From positions 3,658,001 to 3,722,000 of the forward strand of contig JBCAQO010000003.1 of NCBI GenBank assembly GCA_039111635.1: a stretch of DNA of 64,000 bases. Reading direction: 5' to 3'. This DNA is from Heterobasidion occidentale. Taxonomy: Eukaryota; Basidiomycota; Agaricomycetes; Russulales; Bondarzewiaceae. The translations under genes were made by a program, and so were the position numbers. The notes under the pieces were generated by a model. It was not told the origin of the DNA and searched no databases. It saw nothing but the letters and a program-made list of their open reading frames with translations. Positions 11,762 to 22,295 of the stretch are shown here, piece by piece; the stretch's first letter is position 1, and each line of letters begins with the position of its first letter.

Positions 11762-12536
11762 TGTTAGTGATGACTTTAGAAATCGATGGCGTACTGAGAA
11801 GCAGCGAGGAGTGTGAGATTATAGCGCCCGAACGGTTTCGGGACTGCGTCGAACACCGACCGAACGTTCGGTCGGTCAAGTCGGGGATTCGGTCGGTAAC
11901 GAGAAAGTAGTGTCGCGACCGACAACTACGTGCTTCAAGAGCCACACAGGACTCTGACAATATACGAGGGAGGACGAGGGGTACGAGCGAAGAGACGAGT
12001 ACGAACGCGAACAAGGCCGAACGACCGAGGATGACAAGTTTCGGGAGTCGACAAAGACGATTTTGATGGTTGAGACGAGTGCGAATGAGCTCTGAACTGT
12101 GGGGTGCGAAAGCTGGTTTTTCCAGTGTTGTATGTAGGTTTTTATAGTAAACAGAGCCCCTAAGTAAGATATTGAACAAGAATGAGAGTAGATGTCTACT
12201 GGGCGCCAAGCCCTAGCGAACAGAGAAGATAAGAAGGTAGGTGAGATGTCCATATGGGTTCCGAAGGTGATAAGGTAAAAGTTAATCAGCGATGGCGAAA
12301 TCCCGACCGTTCGGGATCCGTCGCCCGGGAGCGTAGGGAGCAGGAACAGGCGTTGGAGAACCAATGAAAATAGGAAGGAAGTAACGTACGACCAGGGTGG
12401 CCAAGTAATGGTGCAAGATCACCTTTGACCGACCATGTGGAAGTCGGGAAGATAAGCGATAAGGAGCGACCGACTCACGGAGCACATCGGCCGACCCGGA
12501 ATACTGGCTCCGATCTCGTAAACACCTATTGTAACA
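11762..12536 (-). mobile_element. Possible solo LTR rich in GTCGGT
   Basis: The segment starts TGTTAGTG and ends TTGTAACA, giving TGTTA...TAACA ends as in LTRs. On the minus strand it has a TATA-like CTATAAAAACC near 12140. The flanks (GGAAT and CTCCT) are not a target duplication, so either the boundaries are wrong or the element has been rearranged. Related GTCGGT-rich sequence continues to about 12665, and ZnF-family homology resumes only near 12745. An insertion of some kind is clear from comparison with other ZnF copies; the LTR label is tentative. Confidence 0.35.
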
Positions 12537-12797
12537 CTCCTGTGCGGTTATGGTAAGTATGTGAAGTGTAAGCGAACTGACCCAAGTGCTGCCGAACGTC
12601 CTTCGGTGGCTTGCGGTCGGTCGGGTAGGGACCGACCGTGTTCGGTGCGAGTCGGCGTCTTCGGTATTCGTCTAGCGCTGTTCGGTATCTCCCCAAAGCT
12701 TCCCAAATACCTCCCTCGGACCCTAGCGCGGGTGCATGCTCATCAGCGCGCACTGTGGAATCGTGCGAGAAGTCAATTAGCGCCCACCGTGAGGGGG

Positions 12798-12817
12798 GTA
12801 TATCTAGATGGCCTGAC
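12798..12817 (+). promoter_or_regulatory. ZnF-family TATA element, copy 1
   Basis: GTATATCTAGATGGCCTGAC, 132 bp before the ATG at 12930. The same word is found 114-132 bp before the start of every ZnF copy that keeps its 5' end, preceded by a GTGGAATCGTGCGAGAAG-like stretch. Confidence 0.6.
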
Positions 12818-12929
12818 GGGGGGAGGAGCCTAGTAATCGACGTCTCCTTTGAGCCTCACCAGTTCTCCCTCACCAATCACCAGTCAACGTACAGACCTCT
12901 CTACACTTCCTCGAACGCGACAAGCCAGC

Positions 12930-14721
12930 ATGTCGCGCTATCCACCTGGATGGCCTTCCTGGAACCAGGAAGGATTCTCGAGTGGGTACATGTCTTAAAG
13001 GGCCTTGAAATTGACTAACGCGACTGATATGCAGCTCCTGGCACGGGGCCTTCATGGTCCCGATCCAACCACACTGAGCAAGAGCTCAGTGAAAATTTGG
13101 TAGTGAACATCCCTTCGTTATGGTATTTTGACAGCGCCACTCACGAGCTGCTCCTTTTCACTTTCAGGACGTGCGTGTCGCACGCAGCCATGGGGGAGCT
13201 CTTGTTCCCCCATACGATGCTGGGTATACCCAGCACTTCAACACGCGCGCGCGCTCAAGTGCGCGTGTGACGGGCTCTCTGTTCCCCGCCCCTCCGCCAC
13301 AGCGTGGCCCTGTCCCCGGCCCTCTCCCATCCCCCCTTCTCTTCCCTCCTCTACCCCCCTTTCCCGACTCAATCTCTGCCGCACTGCCTGCCTGGGCCTC
13401 CATCCCGACACCAGTGCCGCTGATCCCTCATTACCGGGCACCTACCTTCCCGACATATGCACCTACCCTTATGCCCGCACCCGACCGTCACATGCTGGCA
13501 TGGCCGCCTAGCCCAGCCCCAGCGCAACTCACGCCTCCCGCTCCACCCGTCACCCATTCTGCACTCACCACCCACGGCCCTTACGTGACGCGCTCCTTTC
13601 CGACCACTGCGCGAAGGGCAACCATGGAGTCGCAAGGTGCCGCGGACCTCTTCGCGGGTCCGTTCACCGAAACAGCGCCCTTCAACCCGCCCAGAGAAGC
13701 AGTGGCGGCGCGGCCATCGACGAGGAAACGCGCATGTGATGTGGAGGAGCAGCTGCCGCAAAAGAGGGCGAGGTTAGAGCGGGTGGTGGGAGAGGCAACT
13801 GCAATGGGGAGGAAGGTGCATGGCCAAAGTAGCCGCGAGGGAGGAAAGGAGGAAGAAAAGGCGAAGGAGGGCGGAAGAGGAGGATGGAGGGAGATGAGCG
13901 AGAGGACTTGGCCTCGGGAGACCAGGAGCAGGCGTATCGCGCCGAAGCCCGCTCCATGGCTGGTCGAAGTAGCTGGAGGGCTGCGTCAGATGCCTGTGGT
14001 CCTCCCACAGGCCTACGACAACGCCCTTCAATCGCACAATATTACATCAACAACGTCCACCTACAGGGTGGACAACCCCGCAGGTGAGTTCGTCATCGAG
14101 CCTGTAATGCTGGCAAGCGGAGGGCCTTCGATGTGGATGCCTGCGGGTAGCCAAGGCGAGAACAGCGGGCCTCACGAGTACGATCATGATGAGCACCAAC
14201 ACCAGCTCGGAGTCGAGTCTAGCATCAGTAAGCGCGCGGCCGCCGTCGTGATCGACGAGAAGATCTTCGGCGGGGACCCACTGTGCTGCCTCCCATGCAA
14301 CAAATCGTTCACGCGCACATACGACCGCAGACGGCACGTCGTCACCATCCACTACGTTGACAAGTTCCTGTGCGACTGGTGCGACGTCTTCTTCTACGCG
14401 CGCCCTGATGGGGTGACTCGTCACAAGAGTGAAAATTGCCCGGCTAGGAAGTTTGAGGATCGGCACACGAACCCGATGAGGTGGTTCATGGCCTGGCTGA
14501 GTGGACCCTCGGGGTGTGTTATGAACTGCTCGTTCAGTAACCCAAGAGTAACAGGTTCTTCCCTAGGTCGCACACAGTGGACTGAGTGGTGGGCGGAGTC
14601 TCGACTGTATCAGGCGATGATACAGGAGGGAATAATGATTGACTCTAAGAATCCTGTATGCGTAGATACAGGGGAACGAAGAGGTTCGTATTCGAAGATA
14701 CGAATGAACGAAAGAGAATAG
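12930..14721 (+). CDS. ZnF family copy 1, end replaced by LTR
   Basis: Exons are 12930-12981, 13035-13099 and 13168-14721; introns of 53 and 68 nt have family-typical positions. The N-terminus reads MSRYPPGWPSWNQEG. A Pro/Ala-rich region follows, then a basic patch (QKRARLERVV), and near the end a C2H2 finger (CLPC...H...H) and a C2HC finger (CDWC...H...C), so a nuclear nucleic-acid-binding role is plausible but unproven. At 14517 the Ty3/Gypsy LTR begins. The original gene would have ended two codons later, at GWR-stop, as copy 9 does. The frame instead runs about 67 codons into the LTR to a TAG. This copy is the most divergent full-length member, with VMLASGGPS where the others have VPLPSGGPS. 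The predicted product is 556 aa. Confidence 0.65.
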
Positions 14722-15138
14722 ACTGAAGATCCTCAGCCTATTCTATGGGCCTTATATACTGTATAGGGTATAGGGTAAGAGTCCGTGTGCTTCTCCAGGT
14801 TTCCATCCTAGGAGAGCTGTGGTCGCCGTCTCTCTCAGCCGGTGCCTACTCTTGTACTTCTCCAGTCGCACTGATCCATCATGGTGCGACGAGGTGCTTA
14901 CCCGTAAGCCCTAAGCCATGGCATGTGAATACGCCTCTCATTACTGTGTGAACTTTGTGAGCCTCGTGTCCCTCCAATATAGCCTTTACCGATGTCTTGA
15001 AGAACCATCGGTATTGTCGGCTCCTAAGGACATGCCGAATACCTTGGTGTACGCTCCGTAGTGGAGCCGCCTAGCATGTGATGCTTGATCCATCGGATAG
15101 ACTGACCCCGAAGGGCCCCGATCGGTCAAGTCATAACA
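14517..15138 (-). repeat. LTR (3' LTR of the element)
   Basis: 622 bp with perfect 8-bp inverted ends TGTTATGA/TCATAACA. It is identical by eye to the other LTR except for one missing C in the run near 14914. Confidence 0.95.
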
Positions 15139-15151
15139 TCACCCCCTTTCT
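15139..15151 (-). other. Polypurine tract
   Basis: On the minus strand AGAAAGGGGGTGA lies directly before the 3' LTR, where plus-strand DNA synthesis is primed in LTR retrotransposons. Confidence 0.7.
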
Positions 15152-17713
15152 AGGTCCCAACTCCTGAGGGGACTACTCGCTTGAGAGCAGAACGAGCTTC
15201 ATCGTCATTCCACATACAACTGCTTGCTGGTCGTCGAAATAGATTGGGATGCGTCTTCCCAATATCGCTTCGTTTTCTGGGGCGAAGACCGACCTACGTC
15301 GTTTACAACGCCTAGGAGTTTTCCGTCTCCGTTGAGCTGTTTGATTCAGGTTCCTAGCAACATCAGCCACAATATTGCGTCGCCTTCGGTGTTCTTCCTT
15401 CACCGCACTGTTTTGTTGCGAGTACACTCCTAGAGTCAATAGGCAGCTACTCGAAACCAGGTGCCCCCTGGTGCCTTTGTTAAGCCGGTTTCCAGTCCGG
15501 CGACGATGCAGAAAGGTGTCGTGCGAATGATTATAGGATGAAATAGAAACTCGTCTGTGGATAGGTGTGTGTTGTTCTTCCTTCAAAGTGCCGAAGGCCA
15601 TGTCTCAGTGTTTCCAGGATAGATCTTCATCTCCTTGATCTCCGGTATCGAGGGGGACTCCAGGTGTGTGGGTTGATCGCTTTACTAAGGCTTAGGCCCA
15701 CCAACCTATCAAGAATAGACTTTTCTTGACTTGTTTTGAGTCCGGCAAGACCCCTTTGAAGATCCCTAACTCTGTCAGCCCCATACGGTGGCCTTGTCAG
15801 GTTAGAGATTGAGTGTTCGTCCAGAGTTTGTTTTTCACTAAGGGTATTGGACACGAGGTAAGGACTTTGAGGAATAGACTTTGAACCCCATGGTCTCTTG
15901 AATAGACCATGGTATCCACCTTGACGGTAATTATGTGGGGTCAGCGTAAGGTATGTCCTGGTAGTTTAACGTCGTGCCGGACGTCCGTAGTTTTGTGTCT
16001 TTGCGGGCGTACGCTAGTTTATCCTTAAGTCATCGCGGACTGAGGCTAGTTTATACAGAAGTCGTTGCGGACTGCCCTGCTAGTTTAATTCAAGGTCGTT
16101 GCGGACCTATCCATCTTCCAACGTAGGAGTACCTGTAAACAAGGTGGTAGACCATTTCTGTGCGCCGGAACATTCATCGGTGATGCACATAGGGCCCTAG
16201 ACCAAGTACAGCCATCTTGACAGGGTTCCCATTGAGGAAGGATGGTGACGGTTTATACTATATCAAACCGGATAACTTCTAGAGTTGCGAGAATAGACTG
16301 GAAAGCCTATTTTGACACAACTCACATGGCCCTGTAGACAGAAGGGCAGCTCAGTTTATCGTCATGAAGGACGGCAACTAGTTTATAGTCATTGCGGACG
16401 TCCGCTATCGCCTGGCTTGAACCTCCCGAGCCTCGATAGATTTAATCCTCCGGGGTGAGGGTAGTTTAAGGTCATTTCGGACTAGTTAGGGGACAAATGA
16501 ACTTGTCCCATAACTACGTCTCCTATCGCTTGAAGGAGTAAGTAGTTTATCGTCATTGCGGACTAGTTCAACATCGTGGCGTCAACAACGATGTCGATCA
16601 ACATCTCCTATGCTGAAAGGAGTGGTAGTTTAACGTCTTTGCGGACGCAGCAATGCCGAAACATATCTCATGTTTGGACACTGCTCATGGCCCTGTAAAG
16701 GAAAGGGCAATCCCAGTTTAACGCCATGGAGGGCGTCCGTAGTTTACTGTCATTGCGGACGGTCGTAGTTTTATATCGTTGCGGATGATCAAAACACGAG
16801 GCACGATCCCAGTTGCCTCTTGACTGGCCCTTGAAGCGGAATCCTTGCTTCGGACTTCAAGGGTAGAATGGGAGCGCCATGGAGTAGTCGTGGCCTTGTC
16901 GGAAGACTGACAACCCGCTCCATGTCCCCAAACCCCTCGCACGGAATTGAACCGTGTCGACCCCATATTCTTTTACTGTAGGGCGTATGGAATATGGAAG
17001 CGCCTCGACCTAGTCGGCAGGGTTCTGCAACGGTGGAGGCCCTCACTGCCACCGTCTGCCAGAATACAACCACGCTCCGAGGGTCTTGGTAGCTTTAGCG
17101 TCGTTCCGGACGGTAACTAGTTTATCGTCATTGCGGACCAAGCCTTTCGTAGTTTTACATCGTTGCGGATGTATTTTCTCCGTTTTGGGGTACTAATGGA
17201 GTGCGGCCATCAGTTCCTGCATCGCAGATAGGGTCCCCTAATGCGGAAACGACCCTGTAAAACCGGAGATCCAAAGTGGGACGTCCAAGACACCTGTCAG
17301 ACCTTGACAGCGAGGTTGGTCCACCGTTCCCCAACGGCGAACATGCAACACGATTTCCCACCAATATTCATGCATCATTCATGTACCAGTACCAAGGTTA
17401 TGTTGTGAATCCTAAGGGCCTCCTAATGCGGAAAGGGCCCTGTAAAACTGGGGATCCAAGCGGGACGCCCGATTCGCTTGTCAGAATACCTCTTGACAAC
17501 GAGAGTGTTGAATGCTTGTCCTTCATCTTGAGACCGGAGGGCTGCAACGCGAAATGGTCAGGTACTTCCCCTGCCTTCTTATCTTTTCACAGTTTAACGT
17601 CATGCAGGACGTTCGTTCCGGCGTCCTGTGCGTGAAACCGATACCTGTGGTGCGGAGGGTCCTTTCCTCTCCGTCACCTTGTTTGTCGACAAGGGGTTCC
17701 TCGACTCCCTCGT
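15152..17713 (-). repeat. 3' noncoding region of the retrotransposon with dispersed short motifs
   Basis: No ORF with a domain is present. From about 15959 to 17614 the plus strand carries about 17 copies of TAGTTTA, 2-6 nt, GTCNTTGCGGAC. Clear copies lie near 16047, 16080, 16378, 16542, 16625, 16740, 17118 and 17149. A second word, GCGGAA...CCCTGTAAAAC...GATCCAA, appears near 17240 and 17424, with shortened forms near 16325 and 16687. The copies are separated by unrelated sequence and are not a simple tandem array. Confidence 0.8.
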
Positions 17714-19090
17714 CTAGTATCCTCCGCCAATGTCTCCGTAGTCCCCATATCCTTCATCCGGCCTATAATAGGGGTCGGTGTCATCGTAGTTGTCACCTTC
17801 GACCTCGTCCCAGGCGTCTAGTTCCGCTCGAGTCCAGGAAGTAGTTCGCTGAGTCGGGCGCTGGCGGATTGGAGTTCTTCTACCAATGTGTGGATGCGTT
17901 CCTTCAGGTTGATTATCTCGAGGACGGTTTGGAGTCGGCGAATCTCTTGGTCGAGTTCTTCTAGGACTGCTTCTCCTGGGCTGAAGGGTTGCCCTTGTTC
18001 TCTGGCTCCCTCCGTCCCTCATTCCTCCTGTACATTGGATGATCCTCCTCATTGCTGCCTCCTGCGTCCTGCCCGGTGGATTGTCCTGCCGATATGGGAG
18101 GAAGGGCCTCTCGGTCCCTTCGTGCCTGTCGTTGGACCGTAGCCCAGACGTATTCGGTCTGGGTGGATGCGTCTCGACTACTTGTAGCCGGTATCGCTCT
18201 GCTAGCTTCGCTCCATGGCTGGACGCGGAATGGGTCAATCCGAACGGGATGGGCGTGGGAGGAGTGTCTTGTGTCGGTGCGCGAGATGAGGGCGGGTAGG
18301 AGCTCCAGATTGATGAAGGAGGAGAACTCATCCGGATGAATGAGTAGGGCGTAAGCCCCATTATTTCCTCGGGCGTACCAGGAGGCGGCCCTATGATCAT
18401 CTGCATAGGCCAGAAGCCTGACCTGGTCGCTCGCGTCAGCGAGGCGTCGGGGTATGTCGCGCTCTCGCTTCCTGGTTGCCCTGCGAAGAAGTTAGCGAGC
18501 CTTTGTAAGGCCAGCGCTGTGGCCATCTGAATTACCGCGGAGATGGTGGTGCGCTGGAGTAGGGCGTCTCCTAGTCCTTCCAACTCTCCGGGGTGCAGAT
18601 CTCAACTACTGGTAGGGGGTCCTCTGGTCCTGGCAGCTGATGTACCAGCTGTTGCTGGTTCTTGTATACCTGCCTCAACAGTTGTAGGCGATGCCAGGTC
18701 CGAAGGGTTTCCTGGTCTTCTTCCGCCTCTCGTTTCCTGCCTTGCGTCTCCTTGAGCCAACGCTGACGTCGGTCGCGGAGGCGTTGACGGAGCATGCCTT
18801 CCTTCTGCTTGACATCCTTCATCGTGCTCGTCATGAGCTCTCTCAAACCGTGGTGAGGTTCGGGAACCCGTTCGATCTTCGACGGTGAGCGTGGTTTGGT
18901 GGACACTGATTTGTACGGGAACTCCTTCTGGAGTCGTTGGGCGGCTGCTTCGGCTAGGGCGTCCAGTGTCGGGGTTGGCCACGGCCAGAATGATGTCTGG
19001 CGAGGGGTTTCTTGAAGGGGAGGAGGTAGTCCCGTCATCGATGAGCATGGCACGTCCAGGGGAGTAATCAAGGGAGGAGTGGTCGGACAT
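17714..19090 (-). pseudogene. Extra ORF downstream of pol, frame-broken
   Basis: It begins MSDHSSLDYSPGRAMLIDD at 19090 and is Ser/Pro-rich. The coding pattern then shifts to a second frame (LDALAEAAAQRLQKEF ... a highly charged helix with KDVKQKEGMLRQRLRDRR and WLKETQGRKREAEED, probably a coiled coil), and near 18583 to a third frame (GLGDALLQRTTISAVIQ ... to a Tyr/Gly/Asp-rich end, DPYYRPDEGYGDYGDIGGGY). It contains no domain I recognise. Its place after the chromodomain and before the 3' noncoding region marks it as an accessory gene of this element. Two frame changes suggest decay, although programmed frameshifting cannot be excluded. Confidence 0.55.
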
Positions 19091-19148
19091 GTACTGGGGA
19101 GGAATCTTGCTTTGAAAGAGGGGGGAATGTCTCCCTTTTTATATCTTT

Positions 19149-19604
19149 CTAAAGCCTAATCGCCGCTGGCCGGGGCTTGTCTGGGTAGTTTTCGTGGAAT
19201 TCTCGAAGCGCCTCGTCGGCCGTGTCTTTGAGGAGGGCAAAGGGTTCCCAAGTGTTATCGGCCTCGGAGTATCCGACCCACTTGACAAGGTACTTGGTCC
19301 CTCGTCCTTGGCGTCTTGAATCTAGAATGGCTTCCACTTCATAGTGCTCTTCTTCATTCAGGATCTCTGGGGCAGGTCTGGGGAAGTTCCTTCCGTGGGC
19401 CTCTGTCTCATGATATTCCGTGAGCATGGAGGCATGAAACACGGGTGTATCTTCCATGTTTCGGGTATTTCCAACCGATAAGCCAGAGCACCGATTCTTT
19501 CGGTCACTGAAAAGGGGCCATAGCGTCGAGGTGCCAACTTGAACTTCGGGGAGTGTCGTCCGAATGTGGGTTCCTTCTAACCAAACTTGGGTTCCTACTT
19601 CCAC
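19149..19604 (-). CDS. Chromodomain end of pol
   Basis: The frame ends with EEHYEVEAILDSRRQGRG, TKYLVKWVGYSEADNTWEPF and EFHENYPDKPRPAAIRL, a typical chromodomain with the Y...W...W aromatic-cage residues. In chromoviruses this domain steers integration by binding marked histones. Upstream in the same frame is the post-integrase region (VEVGTQVWLEGTHIRTTLPE). It is separated from the integrase frame by at least one break near 19650, so it is shown as a segment of pol. Confidence 0.85.
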   Translation of the reverse strand: MEVGTQVWLEGTHIRTTLPEVQVGTSTLWPLFSDRKNRCSGLSVGNTRNMEDTPVFHASMLTEYHETEAHGRNFPRPAPEILNEEEHYEVEAILDSRRQGRGTKYLVKWVGYSEADNTWEPFALLKDTADEALREFHENYPDKPRPAAIRL

Positions 19605-19845
19605 TGTGGGAGTTTCCTGTGCAGGTCCGGTCCTTGGCGTGCTGCGCTGCTATTTGTAGATTGCGGCCGCATCTTCTTGGACTTCTTTGATTAGCTGCAA
19701 ACGTTCAGTCACTGCGGGTACCTTGTCTCCAGGGCTGAGTCGACTGAATATGGTGGATTGAACCCATAAAGGACTTCAAACGGCGACTTCCCAGTGGCGG
19801 AGTGTCTTCGGGTATTGTGGGAGAATTCTGCGAAGGGGATCAAGT

Positions 19846-20429
19846 CTACCAGTTATCTTGATGGTAGTTGCAGAAAACTCGCAGGAATTGCTCGATCTCT
19901 TGGTTTACCCGTTCTGTTTCTCCGTCCGTTTGGGGGTGGTAAGCCGTGCTGAGGGCAGGGGTAATTCCATTCCTTTCCATAGTTCCCTTGTGAACTTTGC
20001 CGCAAATTGAGGACCTCTGTCGGACACCACTTTGGTTGGTAAACCATATCGTTTGAACACATTGTCCTGGAAAAGCGTCGTGGTTTCTTCGGCCGTGATT
20101 GTCTTCTTGCACGGGGTTATGACTATTCCTTTTGACAGACCCTGATCGACTACCACATTGATCGAGTCGTAGCCTCTGCTTTCCGGGAGGTCTGTCACGA
20201 AGTCGGTGGAGATAAAGCGCCAAGGGACGTTTGTGGTTTCCAGCAGTTGGATCGGTGGATGGGTCCTATGGGGAAGGTTCTTGGTAGATTGGCAGACTGC
20301 ACATCCATCCACATATGCGTGTACAAATTTGGTCATGCTTGACCACCAGTAATGGCGTTGGACCAATTCTAAGGTCTTTGCTCGGCCCCGGGTGTCCTGT
20401 AGCCATAGTGTCATGGTGCGTTTTGACAA
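19846..20429 (-). pseudogene. Integrase part of pol, frame-broken
   Basis: The zinc-binding half is split. The HH pair is in the RT frame (KTHHDTMATGHPG, about 20390) and the CC pair (VDGCAVCQSTKN) in this frame. The DDE core shows [13 protein letters not shown] and [14 protein letters not shown], after which the frame moves to one reading [20 protein letters not shown], which carries the final Glu. Breaks fall near 20380 and near 19930. All catalytic residues are still present in the DNA. Confidence 0.8.
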
Positions 20430-21768
20430 TCATTCGTCGAAGGAGGTCGTCCTTTGGGACGCATATGTAACCATCGCGTCTTGTGATGCCCTCTTCATGT
20501 GTCCATTTCCTAGGTCGCCCTTCATTGCGTTTGGACCTTTTTCCAGCAGTTTTCTTGAGGGCGACGTCGACTAGCAAATCGTGTTCCGAGCGCGAGTGTC
20601 GGATAAGGGCGAGGATGTCCGAGGATACAAGTTCCGTTGTCTTGACGTGTATGCCTTCGCTTGGCTCTACCAGAGTTTCGCTGGACTCGGTGAAAAGTCT
20701 GGACGGGAGCAGAGTCTGTGCTTTGTTGTCAGATTCCACCCCCTCACTAAGGTCTGGACGCCTGGACAGAGCATCGGCATGATTCGTAGTTCCAGCCTTG
20801 TAGCTGAGTTGGAAGTCAAATCGGGACAAAAAAAGGCTCCAGCGCGCTTGTCGTCTGGACAGGTCACGCGCCGTCTGAAAGTGTTCCAGGTTCTTATGGT
20901 CCGTCCAGACTTCGAAAGGGTGTCGAGCGCCTTCGAGGTAGTGTTTCCAGTGCTCCATCGCCTTGATAATAGCAAGGAGTTCGCGGTCATGTACGTCGTA
21001 ATTCCGTTCGGCCGGTGAGAACAATCCGGAGAGGTATGCCACGGGGTGCCAGTCGTTATCAGGTCCTTCCTGTAAGAGGACTGCACCGTATGCCGCGAGG
21101 GAAGCGTCGGTAATGAGCCGATAGGGGCGCATCGGGTCGGGGTACAGCAGGACGGGTTGACTGACAAAGGCTTTCTTCAGTCGATCAAACACCTGTTGGC
21201 ACTCCGTGGTCCAGTCCCATCTCATATCTTTCTTCGTGAGGTTATGCAACGGTCGAGCAATCAAGGAGAATTTATCAATGAATCGTCGGTAGAAGTTTCC
21301 TAGGCCCAAGAAAGAGTGGATGTCGCGAACCGTGCGTGGGATGGGCCACTCTTGGATAGCTTCAATCTTCGAGTCTTCCATAGCGACGTGGTCTTTTGAG
21401 ATCGTGTACCCAAGGTAATTTAGCTTTTCCTTGTGGAATTCGCATTTCTCTGGTTTGAGGTAAAGATCATTGTCGCGCAGGATTTGGAGGACTCGTTTAA
21501 GAATCACAATGTGTTCCGCTGTGGTCTTCGTGAAGATGAGGATGTCGTCCATATATATCGCTATTTTCCGAGCCAAGATGAGTTCCTGGAAAATCATGTT
21601 CATCATGGCTTGGAAGGTCCCTGGGGAATTGCAGAGCCCAAAGAACATCACTGTGGGTTCAAAGAGCCCCAAGGGTGTGACGAAGGCCGCCTTGGATTTG
21701 TCTCCTTTCTTGATGCGCACGGTTGTTATACCCCCACCGAACATCGAGCTTCGAGAACACCGTTGCAC
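20266..21768 (-). CDS. Reverse transcriptase and RNase H part of pol
   Basis: An open frame of 500 codons. The RT core has FGLCNSPGTFQAMMN and the catalytic IYMDDILIF, followed by GYTISKDHVAMEDSKIEAI, WPIPRTVRDIHSFLGLGNFY and RRFIDKFSLIARPL. RNase H has LITDASLAAYGAVLLQ, HDRELLAIIKAMEHWKHYLE, VWTDHKNLEHF and TNHADALSRRPDL, with its acidic residues kept. The N-terminal RT motifs (KKDGKLRPVQDYRHLNEHTI, KLDVRWGYNN) lie just upstream in another frame. The break near 21745 looks like one extra C. Confidence 0.9.
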   Translation of the reverse strand: MQRCSRSSMFGGGITTVRIKKGDKSKAAFVTPLGLFEPTVMFFGLCNSPGTFQAMMNMIFQELILARKIAIYMDDILIFTKTTAEHIVILKRVLQILRDNDLYLKPEKCEFHKEKLNYLGYTISKDHVAMEDSKIEAIQEWPIPRTVRDIHSFLGLGNFYRRFIDKFSLIARPLHNLTKKDMRWDWTTECQQVFDRLKKAFVSQPVLLYPDPMRPYRLITDASLAAYGAVLLQEGPDNDWHPVAYLSGLFSPAERNYDVHDRELLAIIKAMEHWKHYLEGARHPFEVWTDHKNLEHFQTARDLSRRQARWSLFLSRFDFQLSYKAGTTNHADALSRRPDLSEGVESDNKAQTLLPSRLFTESSETLVEPSEGIHVKTTELVSSDILALIRHSRSEHDLLVDVALKKTAGKRSKRNEGRPRKWTHEEGITRRDGYICVPKDDLLRRMIVKTHHDTMATGHPGPSKDLRIGPTPLLVVKHDQICTRICGWMCSLPIYQEPSP

Positions 21769-21833
21769 CTTTAATAATATCCAACAGTTCTTGGATTAAT
21801 GGCAAGGGGGTGACGTCTCGAATGGTGTGTTCG

Positions 21834-22238
21834 TTAAGGTGACGGTAGTCTTGTACCGGACGGAGTTTCCCATCTTTCTTGCTTACAAAAAGAAGAGGCC
21901 GCGCTGTGTGCCGTTGACCGACGTATTGTTCCTCTGGAAAGGTGCTCCTTGACGAACTTCCCTAATTCATCATGCTTTTCCGGGCTCAGAGGAAATATCC
22001 GCGGGGCCTGGGGTACAAAAGATGGTTTGAGGTTTATCGCATGGTCCCATATTGTATGTTGGGGAAGCCTCTGTGATCGTCGTTCGCTGAAGATGTCGAG
22101 GTAAGAATGATATTCCGTCGGCACTCGACCTTTCAGGTTGGTGGTATCGATTTCTTCCTCTAGGTCTTCGTCAAAGCTTGCGAACCCCGAGGGTTCTGGA
22201 GCTACCTTCCTAATGACGGGTTCTCCTGCGTTTTCCAT
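21834..22238 (-). CDS. Protease-RT linker segment of pol
   Basis: In the same frame as the protease ORF but after an in-frame TAG near 22294. It includes VPTEYHSYLDIFSERRSQRL, PQHTIWDHAINLKPSF and FPLSPEKHDELGKFVKEHL, the usual lead-in to Ty3 RT. It then leaves the RT frame near 21900-21960. Confidence 0.8.
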   Translation of the reverse strand: MENAGEPVIRKVAPEPSGFASFDEDLEEEIDTTNLKGRVPTEYHSYLDIFSERRSQRLPQHTIWDHAINLKPSFVPQAPRIFPLSPEKHDELGKFVKEHLSRGTIRRSTAHSAASSFCKQERWETPSGTRLPSP

Positions 22239-22295
22239 TACGGAGGAGTCGAACGGTGTTTGCGCTTTTTCAGCGACTTTTCCAGAAGCTTCGCC

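Noticed and set aside
11762..12536. Complete solo LTR with target duplication
   Set aside because: The flanking 5-mers GGAAT and CTCCT do not match, so only a tentative element is reported.
15152..17713. CRISPR-like array
   Set aside because: The repeats are irregularly spaced and degenerate, spacers range from under 10 to over 300 bp, and the region is the 3' part of a eukaryotic retrotransposon.
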